64,000 bases of DNA from an uncultured Bacilli bacterium. GTDB taxonomy: Bacteria; Bacillota_I; Bacilli_A; RF39; UBA660. Shown one piece after another: positions 8,583 to 17,240 of this stretch. Below the pieces are notes generated by a model, which saw only the letters and a list, made by a program, of their open reading frames with translations, was not told the origin of the DNA and made no database searches. The position numbers and the translations under genes were made by a program. Numbering within the stretch: the stretch's first letter is position 1; each line of letters starts with the position of its first letter. The stretch covers positions 248,001-312,000 of the forward strand of contig CALVQT010000001.1 in NCBI GenBank assembly GCA_944358375.1, given 5' to 3'.

Positions 8583-9602
8583 ATGAATAATAATGAAAAT
8601 AATACTATTTCTCAAAATACTGGGGAATCTAATGTAAGTAATAATCAAAATAATATTAGTGATATAAATCAAGATAGTAGTGCAAGTGTTTCGCAAATGG
8701 GAGTAAAAGTCGAAGAAACTTTAAGTGAGCCACCATGTGCAAGTGATGAAAAAATAGTTATTAAAACAATTCAAGAAAAAAAGAAATCAAATTTATTATC
8801 AGTATTAATTATAGTGATAGTTTTATTGCTGGGGGTTTTATTTATGGATGACATAATAGAATTGTTTGATAAATCTTCTAATAATAATCCAGTTGTAATT
8901 CCAAATGATGAAAAGGAGGAAAATTATAATTTAGTTGATGGATTTATAGTTGTAAATGATACTAATTCATATGTAAAGTTAAATGAAATCAAATTTTATA
9001 ATTTTAAAAATGCTGCTAATCAAAAAACAATGACATTTAATTATTTATCAGATTCAACATATTCTTCATCTAATGATTTAGGATTATATATTGAACTATA
9101 TAATTCTAAAAAAGAATTAGTGTATCTAACTAAATTTGATGCAGAAGATATAAATATAGATGAAATTAGAACTTATACAATCGATTTTAGTACTAATGTT
9201 GTGTCTGATATTAAATACGCTAAAGTAAAAAAACCTACAAATGAAGAATTGAATTCTACTAAGCAATTAATATGTAGAATGAAAAAAGTAGATCAAGGAT
9301 ATGATATAGTATATAGAAATACATATACTTTTAAAAATAATGAATTACAAGGATATGAAATATATAAAAAGTTAAATGTATCTATTGAAAGTGCGACAAG
9401 TAATAGTTTATTACTTGAATTACAAAATGAATATATTAATATAAAAAATATGGGAATATCTTCTACATTTGAAAACAATACACTTGTTTATAACATTGAT
9501 GTAACTAAACCAATAACAAATTATACGCCGTTATATGCAAATAAAACAACATATGCAGTGGTAAAAAATAATGAGATGTTAGAGAATTGGGAATGTGAGT
9601 AA
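8583..9602 (+). CDS. Single-pass membrane protein with extracellular domain, 339 aa
   Basis: The first 55 residues are Asn/Ser/Glu rich and lack a signal peptide. A hydrophobic segment (about residues 64-84, LLSVLIIVIVLLLGVLF) follows KKKSN, so the C-terminal 250 residues should be outside. That domain has no motif I recognise. The layout (Asn-rich cytoplasmic tail, one membrane helix, beta-rich outer domain) matches the protein at 35840-36628, which also follows a glycine-rich secreted protein. The stop overlaps the start of scpA (TAATG), so scpA is translated from the same message. Function unknown. Confidence 0.8.
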   Translation: MNNNENNTISQNTGESNVSNNQNNISDINQDSSASVSQMGVKVEETLSEPPCASDEKIVIKTIQEKKKSNLLSVLIIVIVLLLGVLFMDDIIELFDKSSNNNPVVIPNDEKEENYNLVDGFIVVNDTNSYVKLNEIKFYNFKNAANQKTMTFNYLSDSTYSSSNDLGLYIELYNSKKELVYLTKFDAEDINIDEIRTYTIDFSTNVVSDIKYAKVKKPTNEELNSTKQLICRMKKVDQGYDIVYRNTYTFKNNELQGYEIYKKLNVSIESATSNSLLLELQNEYINIKNMGISSTFENNTLVYNIDVTKPITNYTPLYANKTTYAVVKNNEMLENWECE

Positions 9603-10315
9603 TGGATGATTTATTAATTGGTGATTTTGAAGGACCACTTGATTTATTACTTCATTTAATAAAAAAATCTAAAATGGAAATATTAGATATTGAGATATCA
9701 GATATTACAAATAAATATCTTAAATATATTGAAAGTATGAAAGAATTAAATTTAGATATAGCTAGTGAATATTTAATTATGGCTAGTGAATTAATTGAAA
9801 TAAAAAGCAAGAAACTTTTACCATATACTGAAGATAGTAATGAAAGTGATGAAGAAAATCCAGAAAATATACTAAAAGAAAGATTATTAGAATATCAAAA
9901 ATATAAACAAAGTACAGATATATTTAGAAATTTAGAAGAAAATAGATCATTGTATTATACTAAAATGCCTGAAAAATTAAATCTATATACAGAACAAAAA
10001 TTAGAAAATGATGGAAGTGTTACAGTATATGATTTATTAGATGCTTTTAAAAAATTATTAGAAAGACAAGAATTTAATAAACCTTTAAATACAAAAATAA
10101 CAAAAAAAGAATTGTCAGTAAGAGAAAGAATTGATAAAATAAGAAGTATTCTTAACATCAAAAAGAAAATAAATTTTATTGATTTATTTGATGATTTTAA
10201 TAAATCTTATGTTGTAGTTACATTTTTATCGATATTAGAAATGACTAAAAATAAAGAAATAATTATTAAACAAGAAAATAATTTTTCTGACATATACTTA
10301 GAAAGAGTTGATTGA
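9602..10315 (+). CDS. scpA: Segregation and condensation protein A
   Basis: ScpA is the kleisin that bridges the SMC heads and binds ScpB in the bacterial condensin complex. The 237-aa protein has the typical N-terminus (GDFEGPLDLLLHLIKKSKMEI, quoted in part) and a C-terminal winged-helix segment ending in FLSILEMTKNKEI. Length is normal for the family. The ATG overlaps the stop of the membrane gene upstream by one base, and its own end overlaps or abuts scpB, so the two are coupled. It is unusual that scpAB is translated downstream of a surface-type membrane protein. Confidence 0.96.
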   Translation: MDDLLIGDFEGPLDLLLHLIKKSKMEILDIEISDITNKYLKYIESMKELNLDIASEYLIMASELIEIKSKKLLPYTEDSNESDEENPENILKERLLEYQKYKQSTDIFRNLEENRSLYYTKMPEKLNLYTEQKLENDGSVTVYDLLDAFKKLLERQEFNKPLNTKITKKELSVRERIDKIRSILNIKKKINFIDLFDDFNKSYVVVTFLSILEMTKNKEIIIKQENNFSDIYLERVD

Positions 10316-10316
10316 T

Positions 10317-10880
10317 GTGAATTTAAAAGCAATATTAGAAGGAATTTTATTTATAGTTGGAGATGAAGGTACTACTATTAATGAAATAAAAAATATATTA
10401 GAAATAGAAGAAGATGAAGTAAAAAGATTATTGCTTGAACTAAAAAAAGATTATGATAGTTCTGATAGAGGACTTAGAATATCATATTTGGGTAATGCAT
10501 TTAAACTTACTACGAAAGAGGAACATAGATCATATTATGAAAAATTAGTAACTGATAATAAGACAGCAAATTTGTCAAATGCAGCTTTAGAAGTATTAGC
10601 AGTAATTGCATATAACGAACCTATTACTAGGTTAGAAATAGATGATATTAGAGGAGTAAATTCTTCTCAAATAGTAAGAAGATTATTAGCAAGAGGGTTT
10701 ATTAAAGTATGCGGTAAGTCTGATAACATAGGTAAGCCTAATTTATATAAGACAACTAATGATTTTTTGGATTATTTTGGTCTTTCATCAAAAGACGATT
10801 TACCAGATTTAATAATTCAATCTAAAAGTGAAAATGACAATGATGATTTATATGAAAGTACATATAAAGATAAAAAATAG
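10317..10880 (+). CDS. scpB: Segregation and condensation protein B
   Basis: ScpB dimerises and binds ScpA on SMC. The sequence shows two winged-helix domains, with the family motif AALEVLAVIAYNEPITR near the middle and IRGVNSSQIVRRLLARG after it. Start choice: GTG 10317 has an AGAAAGAG ribosome site 9 bp upstream. A TTG at 10308 is possible and would add three residues while overlapping scpA. I favour the GTG, giving 187 aa. The acidic tail (SENDNDDLYE) is variable in the family. A terminator follows immediately. Confidence 0.94.
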   Translation: MNLKAILEGILFIVGDEGTTINEIKNILEIEEDEVKRLLLELKKDYDSSDRGLRISYLGNAFKLTTKEEHRSYYEKLVTDNKTANLSNAALEVLAVIAYNEPITRLEIDDIRGVNSSQIVRRLLARGFIKVCGKSDNIGKPNLYKTTNDFLDYFGLSSKDDLPDLIIQSKSENDNDDLYESTYKDKK

Positions 10881-10898
10881 ACTTATGTCTATTTTTTT
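10873..10898 (+). terminator. Intrinsic terminator after scpB
   Basis: AAAAATAGAC pairs with GTCTATTTTT with a TTAT loop, followed by T residues; the stop codon lies in the stem. Confidence 0.85.
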
Positions 10899-10928
10899 GA
10901 TAGAATATTCTTAGAAAAGAGGAATAGT

Positions 10929-11588
10929 ATGAAATATATAAAAATAATATTAGTTGTTTTTTGTGTAATTATTATGTTTGGTTGTAAAGTAAAAACTTAT
11001 AATTTTCAAACATTACAAGAGGATAATGAAATTGTATATCTTATTAATAACAATAAGTATATAGAAAGTGAACAAGAAACTGATTTAGTTAAAATTGATA
11101 TTAATGGTTATGGAATAATAATTGCAGAATTGTATCCAGACATTGCGCCAGAAACAGTAAAAAATTTTAAAAAATTAGTTAATGAAAAATTTTATGACGA
11201 TTTAATATTTCATAGAGTAATAAATGAATTTATGATTCAAACAGGAGATCCAAATGCAGATGGAACTGGTGGTAGTGATGAGACTATCAAGGGAGAATTT
11301 AGTTTGAATGGATTTGAAAATGATTTATCTCATACTAAAGGAGTTTTATCTATGGCAAGAAGAGGTTCTAATCCTGATACTGAAGAAACTATGAATTCTG
11401 CATCAAGCCAGTTTTTTATAGTACAAGCTGATGCTACATATTTAGATGGTAGTTATGCTGCATTTGGCAAAGTAATAGATGGAATAGAGTTAGTTGATGA
11501 TATTGCAAAAGTACCAACCGATGAAAATGATAAACCAATAAACAATGTAATTATAAATAGTATTAGATTTGTAAAAGAAGGTGAATGA
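10929..11588 (+). CDS. Cyclophilin-type peptidyl-prolyl isomerase, lipoprotein
   Basis: This 219-aa protein has a lipoprotein signal peptide: 18 hydrophobic residues ending IIMFGC, with Cys19 the probable lipid-modified residue. The rest is a cyclophilin domain with FHRVINEFMIQTGDP (catalytic Arg and the QTGDP loop), GVLSMAR, SQFFIV, LDGSYAAFGKV. It should catalyse proline cis-trans isomerisation on the outer face of the membrane and help fold exported proteins. The ribosome site is AAGAGG before ATG 10929. The end overlaps the region of the folD start, so the two are probably coupled. Confidence 0.95.
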   Translation: MKYIKIILVVFCVIIMFGCKVKTYNFQTLQEDNEIVYLINNNKYIESEQETDLVKIDINGYGIIIAELYPDIAPETVKNFKKLVNEKFYDDLIFHRVINEFMIQTGDPNADGTGGSDETIKGEFSLNGFENDLSHTKGVLSMARRGSNPDTEETMNSASSQFFIVQADATYLDGSYAAFGKVIDGIELVDDIAKVPTDENDKPINNVIINSIRFVKEGE

Positions 11589-11589
11589 T

Positions 11590-12438
11590 TTGATTGTACT
11601 TGATGGTAAAGATTTAAGTGCAAAATTAAAAGATACACTTAAAAGTGAGATATCTTTATATGTTCAAACTCCAATAATAGCAGTAATAACTATTGGTGAT
11701 GATGAGGCTAGCAAGATATATGTTAAAAATAAGAAGAAAGCATGTGAATATGTTGGAATTAGCTTTTTACATTTTGATTATGTATACAATGTAAAAGAAA
11801 GTGTTGTTATAGATAAAATAAAAGAATTAAATGAAGATAAAAGTATTAATGGAATATTATTACAATTACCAATACCTGATAATTATGATGTTGATAAAAT
11901 ATTAAATACAATAGATCCAGTTAAAGATGTTGATGGACTTACACTATTAAATAGAGGTAAATTAGCAAGTAATGATAATAGTGGAATAATACCATGTACG
12001 CCTAATGGAATATTAGAAATATTTAAATATTATAATATAAAATTAAAAGGTAAGCATGTAGTTGTAATAGGTAGAAGTAAATTAGTTGGGTTTCCTATGG
12101 CAGTATTATGTTTAAAAGAAAATGCTACTGTTAGTATATGTCATTCTAAAACAAAAGATTTATCATTGTATACAAGAACAGCAGATATTTTAATAGTGGC
12201 AACTGGTAATAAATGGTTAATAGATAAATCTATGATTAAAAAAGGTGTAGTTATTATTGATGTAGGTATAAATAGAGAAGATAATCATTTATATGGAGAT
12301 GTAAATCCAAATACATATGAATTATGTAGCGCTTATACTCCAGTACCAGGTGGCGTAGGTCCGATGACAGTGATTAGTTTACTAATTAATACTTTTAATT
12401 CGTACAAAAAGATGAATGGAATTGATAATGAAAAATGA
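11590..12438 (+). CDS. folD: Methylenetetrahydrofolate dehydrogenase/cyclohydrolase
   Basis: FolD interconverts 5,10-methylene-THF and 10-formyl-THF in one-carbon metabolism. Family signatures are present: YVKNKKKACEYVGI (substrate Lys/Tyr), GILLQLPIPDN, the NADP-binding VVVIGRSKLVGFPMA, and the C-terminal TPVPGGVGPMTV. Start choice: TTG 11590 has AAGGTGA (11578-11584) at ideal spacing and gives the usual family N-terminus (IVLDGKDL). GTG 11581 is an in-frame alternative with a poorly placed ribosome site. The end overlaps the start of the ttcA-like gene. The stop codon is TGA, which shows TGA is not read as Trp here. Confidence 0.96.
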   Translation: MIVLDGKDLSAKLKDTLKSEISLYVQTPIIAVITIGDDEASKIYVKNKKKACEYVGISFLHFDYVYNVKESVVIDKIKELNEDKSINGILLQLPIPDNYDVDKILNTIDPVKDVDGLTLLNRGKLASNDNSGIIPCTPNGILEIFKYYNIKLKGKHVVVIGRSKLVGFPMAVLCLKENATVSICHSKTKDLSLYTRTADILIVATGNKWLIDKSMIKKGVVIIDVGINREDNHLYGDVNPNTYELCSAYTPVPGGVGPMTVISLLINTFNSYKKMNGIDNEK

Positions 12439-13246
12439 AGTAATTGAAAGAAGTATTATAAAAACATATAGAAAAGAAATATGGGCAAGATTTGTAAAAG
12501 CAGTAAAAGATTTTGAATTAATAAATGAAAATGATAAAATTGCTGTGTGTGTCAGTGGTGGGAAAGATTCATTTTTATTAGCAAAATGTATGCAAGAATA
12601 TAAAAAACACGGAAATGTTAATTTCGATATAGTTTTTATTTGTATGAATCCGGGATATAGTGAAGAACACTTAAATTTAATTAAAGAAAATGCTAAAAAT
12701 TTAAATATAAATTTAAATATATTTAATAGTGATATATTTGATGTTGTTTCAAGAGAAAAAACTTCTCCTTGTTATTTGTGTGCTAGAATGCGAAGAGGTT
12801 ATTTATATGCTGAAGCAAAAAAACTTGGTTGTAATAAAATAGCTTTGGGTCATCATTTTGATGATGTAGTAGAAACAATATTACTAAGTATGCTATATGC
12901 TAGTGAATATAAAACAATGATGCCAAAGTTACATAGTGATAATTTTAAAAATATGGAATTAATTAGGCCTATGTATTATATTAAAGAGCATGATATTATA
13001 AGATTTATAAATTCAAATAATTTACAATTTATTAATTGCGCATGTAAATTTACTCAAAAAAGTGATTATGAAAAAAAATCTAAAAGAAGGGAAATTAAAG
13101 AATTAATAAAAGAATTAAAGAAAACTAATCCATCAGCAGATTACAATATATTTAAAACAACATTTAATGTTAATTTAAATACGATACTTGGGTATTATAA
13201 AGATGATAATAAGTATAATTTTTTAGATGATTACAATAATAAATAG
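12428..13246 (+). CDS. ttcA: TtcA-like PP-loop tRNA thiolation protein
   Basis: Members of this family use ATP to activate a tRNA base for sulfur insertion (2-thiocytidine at position 32 in TtcA). The PP-loop SGGKDS is at residues 43-48. The motif CYLCARMRRG and a later Cys pair (NCACKF) match the three iron-sulfur cluster Cys of TtcA. GHHFDDVVETILL is also typical. I chose ATG 12428 (GGAA upstream); ATG 12416 would add four residues. The start lies inside folD, so the genes are coupled. TtcA rather than TilS is favoured by the Cys motifs and the absence of a C-terminal TilS domain. Confidence 0.85.
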   Translation: MKNEVIERSIIKTYRKEIWARFVKAVKDFELINENDKIAVCVSGGKDSFLLAKCMQEYKKHGNVNFDIVFICMNPGYSEEHLNLIKENAKNLNINLNIFNSDIFDVVSREKTSPCYLCARMRRGYLYAEAKKLGCNKIALGHHFDDVVETILLSMLYASEYKTMMPKLHSDNFKNMELIRPMYYIKEHDIIRFINSNNLQFINCACKFTQKSDYEKKSKRREIKELIKELKKTNPSADYNIFKTTFNVNLNTILGYYKDDNKYNFLDDYNNK

Positions 13247-13286
13247 TGGAAAAATATAATAATTTACATTTCTTTTTAAATCTACA

Positions 13287-13315
13287 TTGACAACAGATTT
13301 ATAAAATTTTAAAAT
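13287..13315 (+). promoter_or_regulatory. Promoter of rny
   Basis: Consensus TTGACA (13287-13292) and TAAAAT (13310-13315) are 17 bp apart. A 46-base leader with GGAGG before ATG 13362 follows. Confidence 0.85.
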
Positions 13316-13361
13316 AGTAGTAGAAGTTTATACTTCTAGAAAGAGACAATGGAGGAAAATT

Positions 13362-14915
13362 ATGAATGATGTAATCTTCTCCATTTTGCTTGTTGTAGTT
13401 GGATTATTTATGGGAGCATTTATAATGATAATGATAAATAAATTCAAAGTAAGTGCTGCTCAAAAAGAAGCTGATAAATTAATTCGTGATGCCAAAAAAG
13501 AGGCTGAAAAAGCTAAAAGAGATGGTATTTTAGAATTAAAAGAAGAAAGTTATAAACTAAAAAATCAAACTGATGCGGAAATTAAGGAAAAAAAGAAAGA
13601 ACTTAATGAGCTAAATCAAAGAATAGACAACAGAGAAAAAAGTTTAGACAAAAGAGATGAGTTATTAACTCAAAGAGAAAAAAATCTTGAGGATAAAGAT
13701 AAAGATTTATTGGCCAAGCAAAAAGAAATTCAAGATAAAGATGCAAAAATGGAGAGTATAATAAAAGAGCAAATTGCACTTTTAGAAAAAATCTCTGGTT
13801 TTTCTAAAGAAAAAGCAAGAGAACTTGTAATGAAAAAAGTAGAGGATGAGATGAATATTGAAATCGCTACTTATTTAAAAGAAAGAGAAGATGAAGCAAA
13901 ATTAGAAGCAGATAAAAAAGCAAGAGAAATACTTGTTTCTAGTATGCAAAGATATTCTAATGATGTTACAAATGAACAAACAGTAACAACTGTCGAACTA
14001 CCTAATGATGAGATGAAAGGCAGAATAATTGGAAGAGAAGGAAGAAATATAAGAACTATTGAAGCAGTTACAGGAGTTGATTTAATAATTGATGATACGC
14101 CTGAGGTAATAGTGTTATCTTCATTTGATCCTTTAAGAAGACAAATAGCTAAAGTTACATTAGAAACATTAATTAAAGATGGCAGAATACATCCAGCTAG
14201 AATTGAAGAACTTTATGATAAAGTTTGTGAGGATTATAAGAAAATTATTCGTGAAAAAGGAGAAGAAGCTTTATTTGAATTAGGAATTTCGAAAGTTGAT
14301 CCTGAAATAGTTGAAGCGATTGGAAAATTAGCATTTAGGACAAGTTATGGACAAGATGCACTTGCACATAGTAAAGAAGTTGCACATTTAGCAGGTATAA
14401 TGGCTTCTGAATTAGGAGAAAATGCTACTCTTGCTAAAAGAGCAGGTTTGCTTCATGATATTGGTAAAGCAATTGATTATGAAATTGAAGGAAGTCATGT
14501 AGAAATTGGGGCTGATTTAGTAAAAAAACATAATGAAGATAAGGTTGTAATTAACGCAATTGAATCTCATCATGGAGATAAAAAACCAACATCAATTATA
14601 TCTGAACTAGTTGCGATAGCAGATGCATTATCTGCTTCAAGACCAGGTGCTAGAAATGATTCATTAGAAAATTATGTAAAAAGATTAGAAGAATTAGAAA
14701 ATATTGGTAATTCTATTGATGGGGTAGAAAAAACATTTGCTATGCAAGCTGGCAGAGAACTTAGAGTTATCGTAAAACCAGAAGAAATTGATGATTTAAC
14801 AAGTTATAAAGTAGCAAGAGAAATTAAGGATAAAATCGAAGATTCCCTACAGTATCCTGGTACTATAAAAGTTGTTGTAATTCGTGAAACAAGGGCTGAA
14901 GAGGTTGCAAAATAA
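13362..14915 (+). CDS. rny: Ribonuclease Y
   Basis: RNase Y is the membrane-bound endoribonuclease that starts mRNA decay in many Firmicutes. The 517-aa protein shows an N-terminal membrane anchor (residues 4-24), a long Lys/Glu/Asp coiled coil (about 30-190), a KH RNA-binding domain with [12 protein letters not shown], and an HD domain with catalytic HD at residues 365-366 (HDIGKAID). Length and order match the family. It has its own strong promoter. With rnj at 22255-23931, the window carries both major Firmicutes decay nucleases. Confidence 0.98.
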   Translation: MNDVIFSILLVVVGLFMGAFIMIMINKFKVSAAQKEADKLIRDAKKEAEKAKRDGILELKEESYKLKNQTDAEIKEKKKELNELNQRIDNREKSLDKRDELLTQREKNLEDKDKDLLAKQKEIQDKDAKMESIIKEQIALLEKISGFSKEKARELVMKKVEDEMNIEIATYLKEREDEAKLEADKKAREILVSSMQRYSNDVTNEQTVTTVELPNDEMKGRIIGREGRNIRTIEAVTGVDLIIDDTPEVIVLSSFDPLRRQIAKVTLETLIKDGRIHPARIEELYDKVCEDYKKIIREKGEEALFELGISKVDPEIVEAIGKLAFRTSYGQDALAHSKEVAHLAGIMASELGENATLAKRAGLLHDIGKAIDYEIEGSHVEIGADLVKKHNEDKVVINAIESHHGDKKPTSIISELVAIADALSASRPGARNDSLENYVKRLEELENIGNSIDGVEKTFAMQAGRELRVIVKPEEIDDLTSYKVAREIKDKIEDSLQYPGTIKVVVIRETRAEEVAK

Positions 14916-14928
14916 ATTTAATTATTAT

Positions 14929-14982
14929 AAAATCAAGGGTAAGTAATTATATTTTGTTAATTTTTTCCTTGTTTTTATTTTA
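14929..14982 (+). terminator. Probable terminator after rny
   Basis: ATCAAGG and CCTTG flank a long AT-rich loop, followed by TTTTTATTTT. The stem is short, so this is a weaker call than the others. Confidence 0.45.
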
Positions 14983-15007
14983 TTAATATAATTATTAGGA
15001 GGATAAA

Positions 15008-15757
15008 ATGAGAGCATTAATAACTGGTGCATCTAGTGGAATAGGAAAAGAATTTGCTTATAAATTATCTAATATGGGTTATGATTTAATACTTGTAGCA
15101 AGAAGAAAGGATAGATTAGAAAAAATTAAAGCTAATTTAAAAACTAATATTACAATAGAATGTGTGGATTTGAGTATTAAAGAAAATTCATATAAATTAT
15201 ATGAAAAATACAAAAATAAAATAGATTTACTTATTAATAATGCAGGATTTGGTTTGTGTGATAAATTTAGTAATACTTCTTTAGAAGAAGAAATAAACAT
15301 GATAGATTTAAATGTTATTAATCTGCATATTTTAACTAAATTATTTTTAAAAGATTTTATCAATAAAGATAGTGGTCAAATATTAAATGTATCTTCAAGC
15401 GCTGCGTTTGAACCAGGACCATTAATGGCTACATATTATGCAACTAAATCATATGTGTATAGCTTAACTATGGCGATTTATGAAGAGTTAAGAGTTAAAA
15501 AAAGTAATGTTAAGATTAGCATATTATGCCCTGGACCAGTTGATACTGAATTTAATAAAAGAGCTAATGTTAAATTTAATATTAAACAATTATCTAGTGA
15601 TTATGTAGTAAATTATGCTATTAAACATATGAATAAATTAATAATAATACCAAGTTTAAAAATGAAGTTGGGTGTGTTTGGTACTAGATTATTACCAAGA
15701 AAATTATTGTTAAAAATTATATATAAAATACAAAAGAAAAAAATCTATAATAAATAA
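15008..15757 (+). CDS. Short-chain dehydrogenase/reductase
   Basis: A classical SDR of 249 aa: cofactor motif TGASSGIG (residues 6-13), NNAGFG in the middle, and the catalytic set Ser (VSSSAAF) and YYATK. The basic residues after the second strand (ARRKDR) suggest NADP(H). PGPVDTEF is also typical. The C-terminal tail is Lys/Ile rich and may touch the membrane. The substrate cannot be told; relatives act on acyl chains, sugars or aldehydes. The ribosome site TAGGAGG is strong. The next gene follows after 18 bp, so the two may share a message. Confidence 0.9.
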   Translation: MRALITGASSGIGKEFAYKLSNMGYDLILVARRKDRLEKIKANLKTNITIECVDLSIKENSYKLYEKYKNKIDLLINNAGFGLCDKFSNTSLEEEINMIDLNVINLHILTKLFLKDFINKDSGQILNVSSSAAFEPGPLMATYYATKSYVYSLTMAIYEELRVKKSNVKISILCPGPVDTEFNKRANVKFNIKQLSSDYVVNYAIKHMNKLIIIPSLKMKLGVFGTRLLPRKLLLKIIYKIQKKKIYNK

Positions 15758-15775
15758 TATTTTTAGGAGGGTTTT

Positions 15776-16927
15776 ATGAAGAAAATAATTAGTGTTATTT
15801 TAATTTTTTTATTACTTATACCAAGTAGTATTAATGCAAAAGAAAAACAAATTAATATGTATTTATTTTATGGTAAAACATGTCCTCATTGCAAGGAACT
15901 AGATAAGTATTTAGATAAGTATTTAGATAATAAAGATAATATTAATTTATATACTTATGAAGTATGGAATAATAAAGAAAATAATGTTCATTTTAATAAT
16001 ATAACCAAACTATTAAATGCGGATAATACGGCAGTTCCATTTTTAGTAATAGGTGATTCTTCATTCGTAGGTTTTTTAAAGTCTTTAACACCTGATCAAA
16101 TTGAAAATACAGTTAATTATTATGAAAATATAATATATAAAGATAAAGTAGGAGAGTATTTAGGCTTAGTAGAGAAGCAAGAAATTAATGATATAGAAGA
16201 TTTAAGGTCAAATATAAGTAATATTCCATCTAATATATTTAATTTAATAAATAAAGATAAAATGTTATTATCAACTATAATAATTGGATTAATTGATGGA
16301 TTTAATTTTTCGTCTATGTGGATATTATTATTTTTAATATCTATGATTATTGGAATAAAAGATAAAAATAAAAAATATATATTAGGAATCATATTTATAT
16401 TAATATCTGGAATTATTCGTTTTTTCTTTTTAATATCCAAATTGAATTTATTGCCATTTTTAAATCTAATTCCTGTTATTAGAATAGTAATATCGTTAAT
16501 ATCTATAATATTAGGATTTATATTTATTATTCAATTTTTAAATAATATAAATAATTTAAAAAATAAAGAAAATAAAATAATTAATATAGTAAAAGAAAAT
16601 TCCTTTTTATTATTTATTATATTAGTAATAATATTATCTATTTCAATGAATATTTTTGGATTATTTTCATCTTTAGGATTACCAGTATTATTTAAAGAAA
16701 TATTGTCTATTATTAATACTAATAATTTCGTAAAGATAATTTATTCATTGATTTATGTTATTTTTTATTTATTAGACGATGTTTTATTTTTAGTACTATT
16801 CATAAAAATATTAGAATTAAAAGGTATTAAAAATAAAATTAATAAATATCAATTAATACTTAGTGCTTTTATTATAATAACAATAGGTATATTTATAGCG
16901 TATATTCCTAAATTATTAATGTTATAA
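15776..16927 (+). CDS. Thioredoxin-fold membrane protein with CPHC site
   Basis: This 383-aa protein has a signal sequence (residues 1-21) followed by an extracellular thioredoxin-like domain with the redox motif CPHC (Cys36, Cys39) and a cis-Pro segment (TAVPFLVIGD). From about residue 160 on it has roughly six hydrophobic segments, reminiscent of the membrane part of DsbD/CcdA-like reductant carriers. I infer a role in disulfide exchange at the cell surface, possibly carrying electrons outwards. No paired Cys stand out in the membrane part, unlike DsbD, so the mechanism is uncertain. It has an AGGAGGG ribosome site. Confidence 0.82.
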   Translation: MKKIISVILIFLLLIPSSINAKEKQINMYLFYGKTCPHCKELDKYLDKYLDNKDNINLYTYEVWNNKENNVHFNNITKLLNADNTAVPFLVIGDSSFVGFLKSLTPDQIENTVNYYENIIYKDKVGEYLGLVEKQEINDIEDLRSNISNIPSNIFNLINKDKMLLSTIIIGLIDGFNFSSMWILLFLISMIIGIKDKNKKYILGIIFILISGIIRFFFLISKLNLLPFLNLIPVIRIVISLISIILGFIFIIQFLNNINNLKNKENKIINIVKENSFLLFIILVIILSISMNIFGLFSSLGLPVLFKEILSIINTNNFVKIIYSLIYVIFYLLDDVLFLVLFIKILELKGIKNKINKYQLILSAFIIITIGIFIAYIPKLLML

Positions 16928-16971
16928 TATCATTTATAATAATTTTACATATAATAATTTAGGTGATATAT

Positions 16972-17208
16972 GTGAATGATAATCTTTTTAAAAGAATTGA
17001 AGAAAAAACAAATGTAGATAAAGATACTATAATCAGTTTAGCAAGAAAGTTACAAAATGGTAATTATAAAGATGAGAATACTTTAAAAGAAATAATACAT
17101 GAGTTATCTAGTATTACTGGAAGAGAAGTTAGTGAGGAAAAGGAAAGAAAAATAATAAATACTATAATAAATGATAAAGTTCCATCTGATATAGAAAAAT
17201 ATGTATAA
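16972..17208 (+). CDS. SpoVIF-like small protein
   Basis: The 78-aa product (FKRIEEKTNVDKDTIISLA, then LQNGNYKDENTLKEIIHEL and GREVSEEKERKIINTI) follows the pattern of the stage VI sporulation protein F family: N-terminal EKKTGV-like helix, NANFKDE-like turn, SKEKED-like helix, ending near IP-D. I chose GTG 16972 because AGGTGAT (16961-16967) precedes it; GTG 16963 lies within that site. In sporulating bacilli SpoVIF acts late in spore coat assembly. In a probably non-sporulating lineage its job is unknown. Family assignment is from memory of the pattern and is moderately sure. Confidence 0.65.
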   Translation: MNDNLFKRIEEKTNVDKDTIISLARKLQNGNYKDENTLKEIIHELSSITGREVSEEKERKIINTIINDKVPSDIEKYV

Positions 17209-17240
17209 AAAAAATAAAATATTTTATATTTTATTTTTTT
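17205..17240. terminator. Bidirectional AT terminator
   Basis: AAAATAAAATA (17211-17221) pairs with TATTTTATTTT (17227-17237). A-runs on the left and T-runs on the right let it serve both the SpoVIF-like gene and the converging femX-like gene, whose stop lies in the stem. Confidence 0.7.

Noticed and set aside
12436..12438. Possible Mycoplasma-type genetic code (TGA as Trp)
   Set aside because: TGA ends folD, the SpoVIF-like gene's neighbours use TGG for Trp throughout, and no conserved Trp was found at an in-frame TGA.
12428..13246. Loss of iron-sulfur ligands in the TtcA-like protein (second motif CAC, not CxxC)
   Set aside because: TtcA binds its cluster with three Cys; the first CxxC plus one Cys of the second motif are enough, so this is no clear defect.
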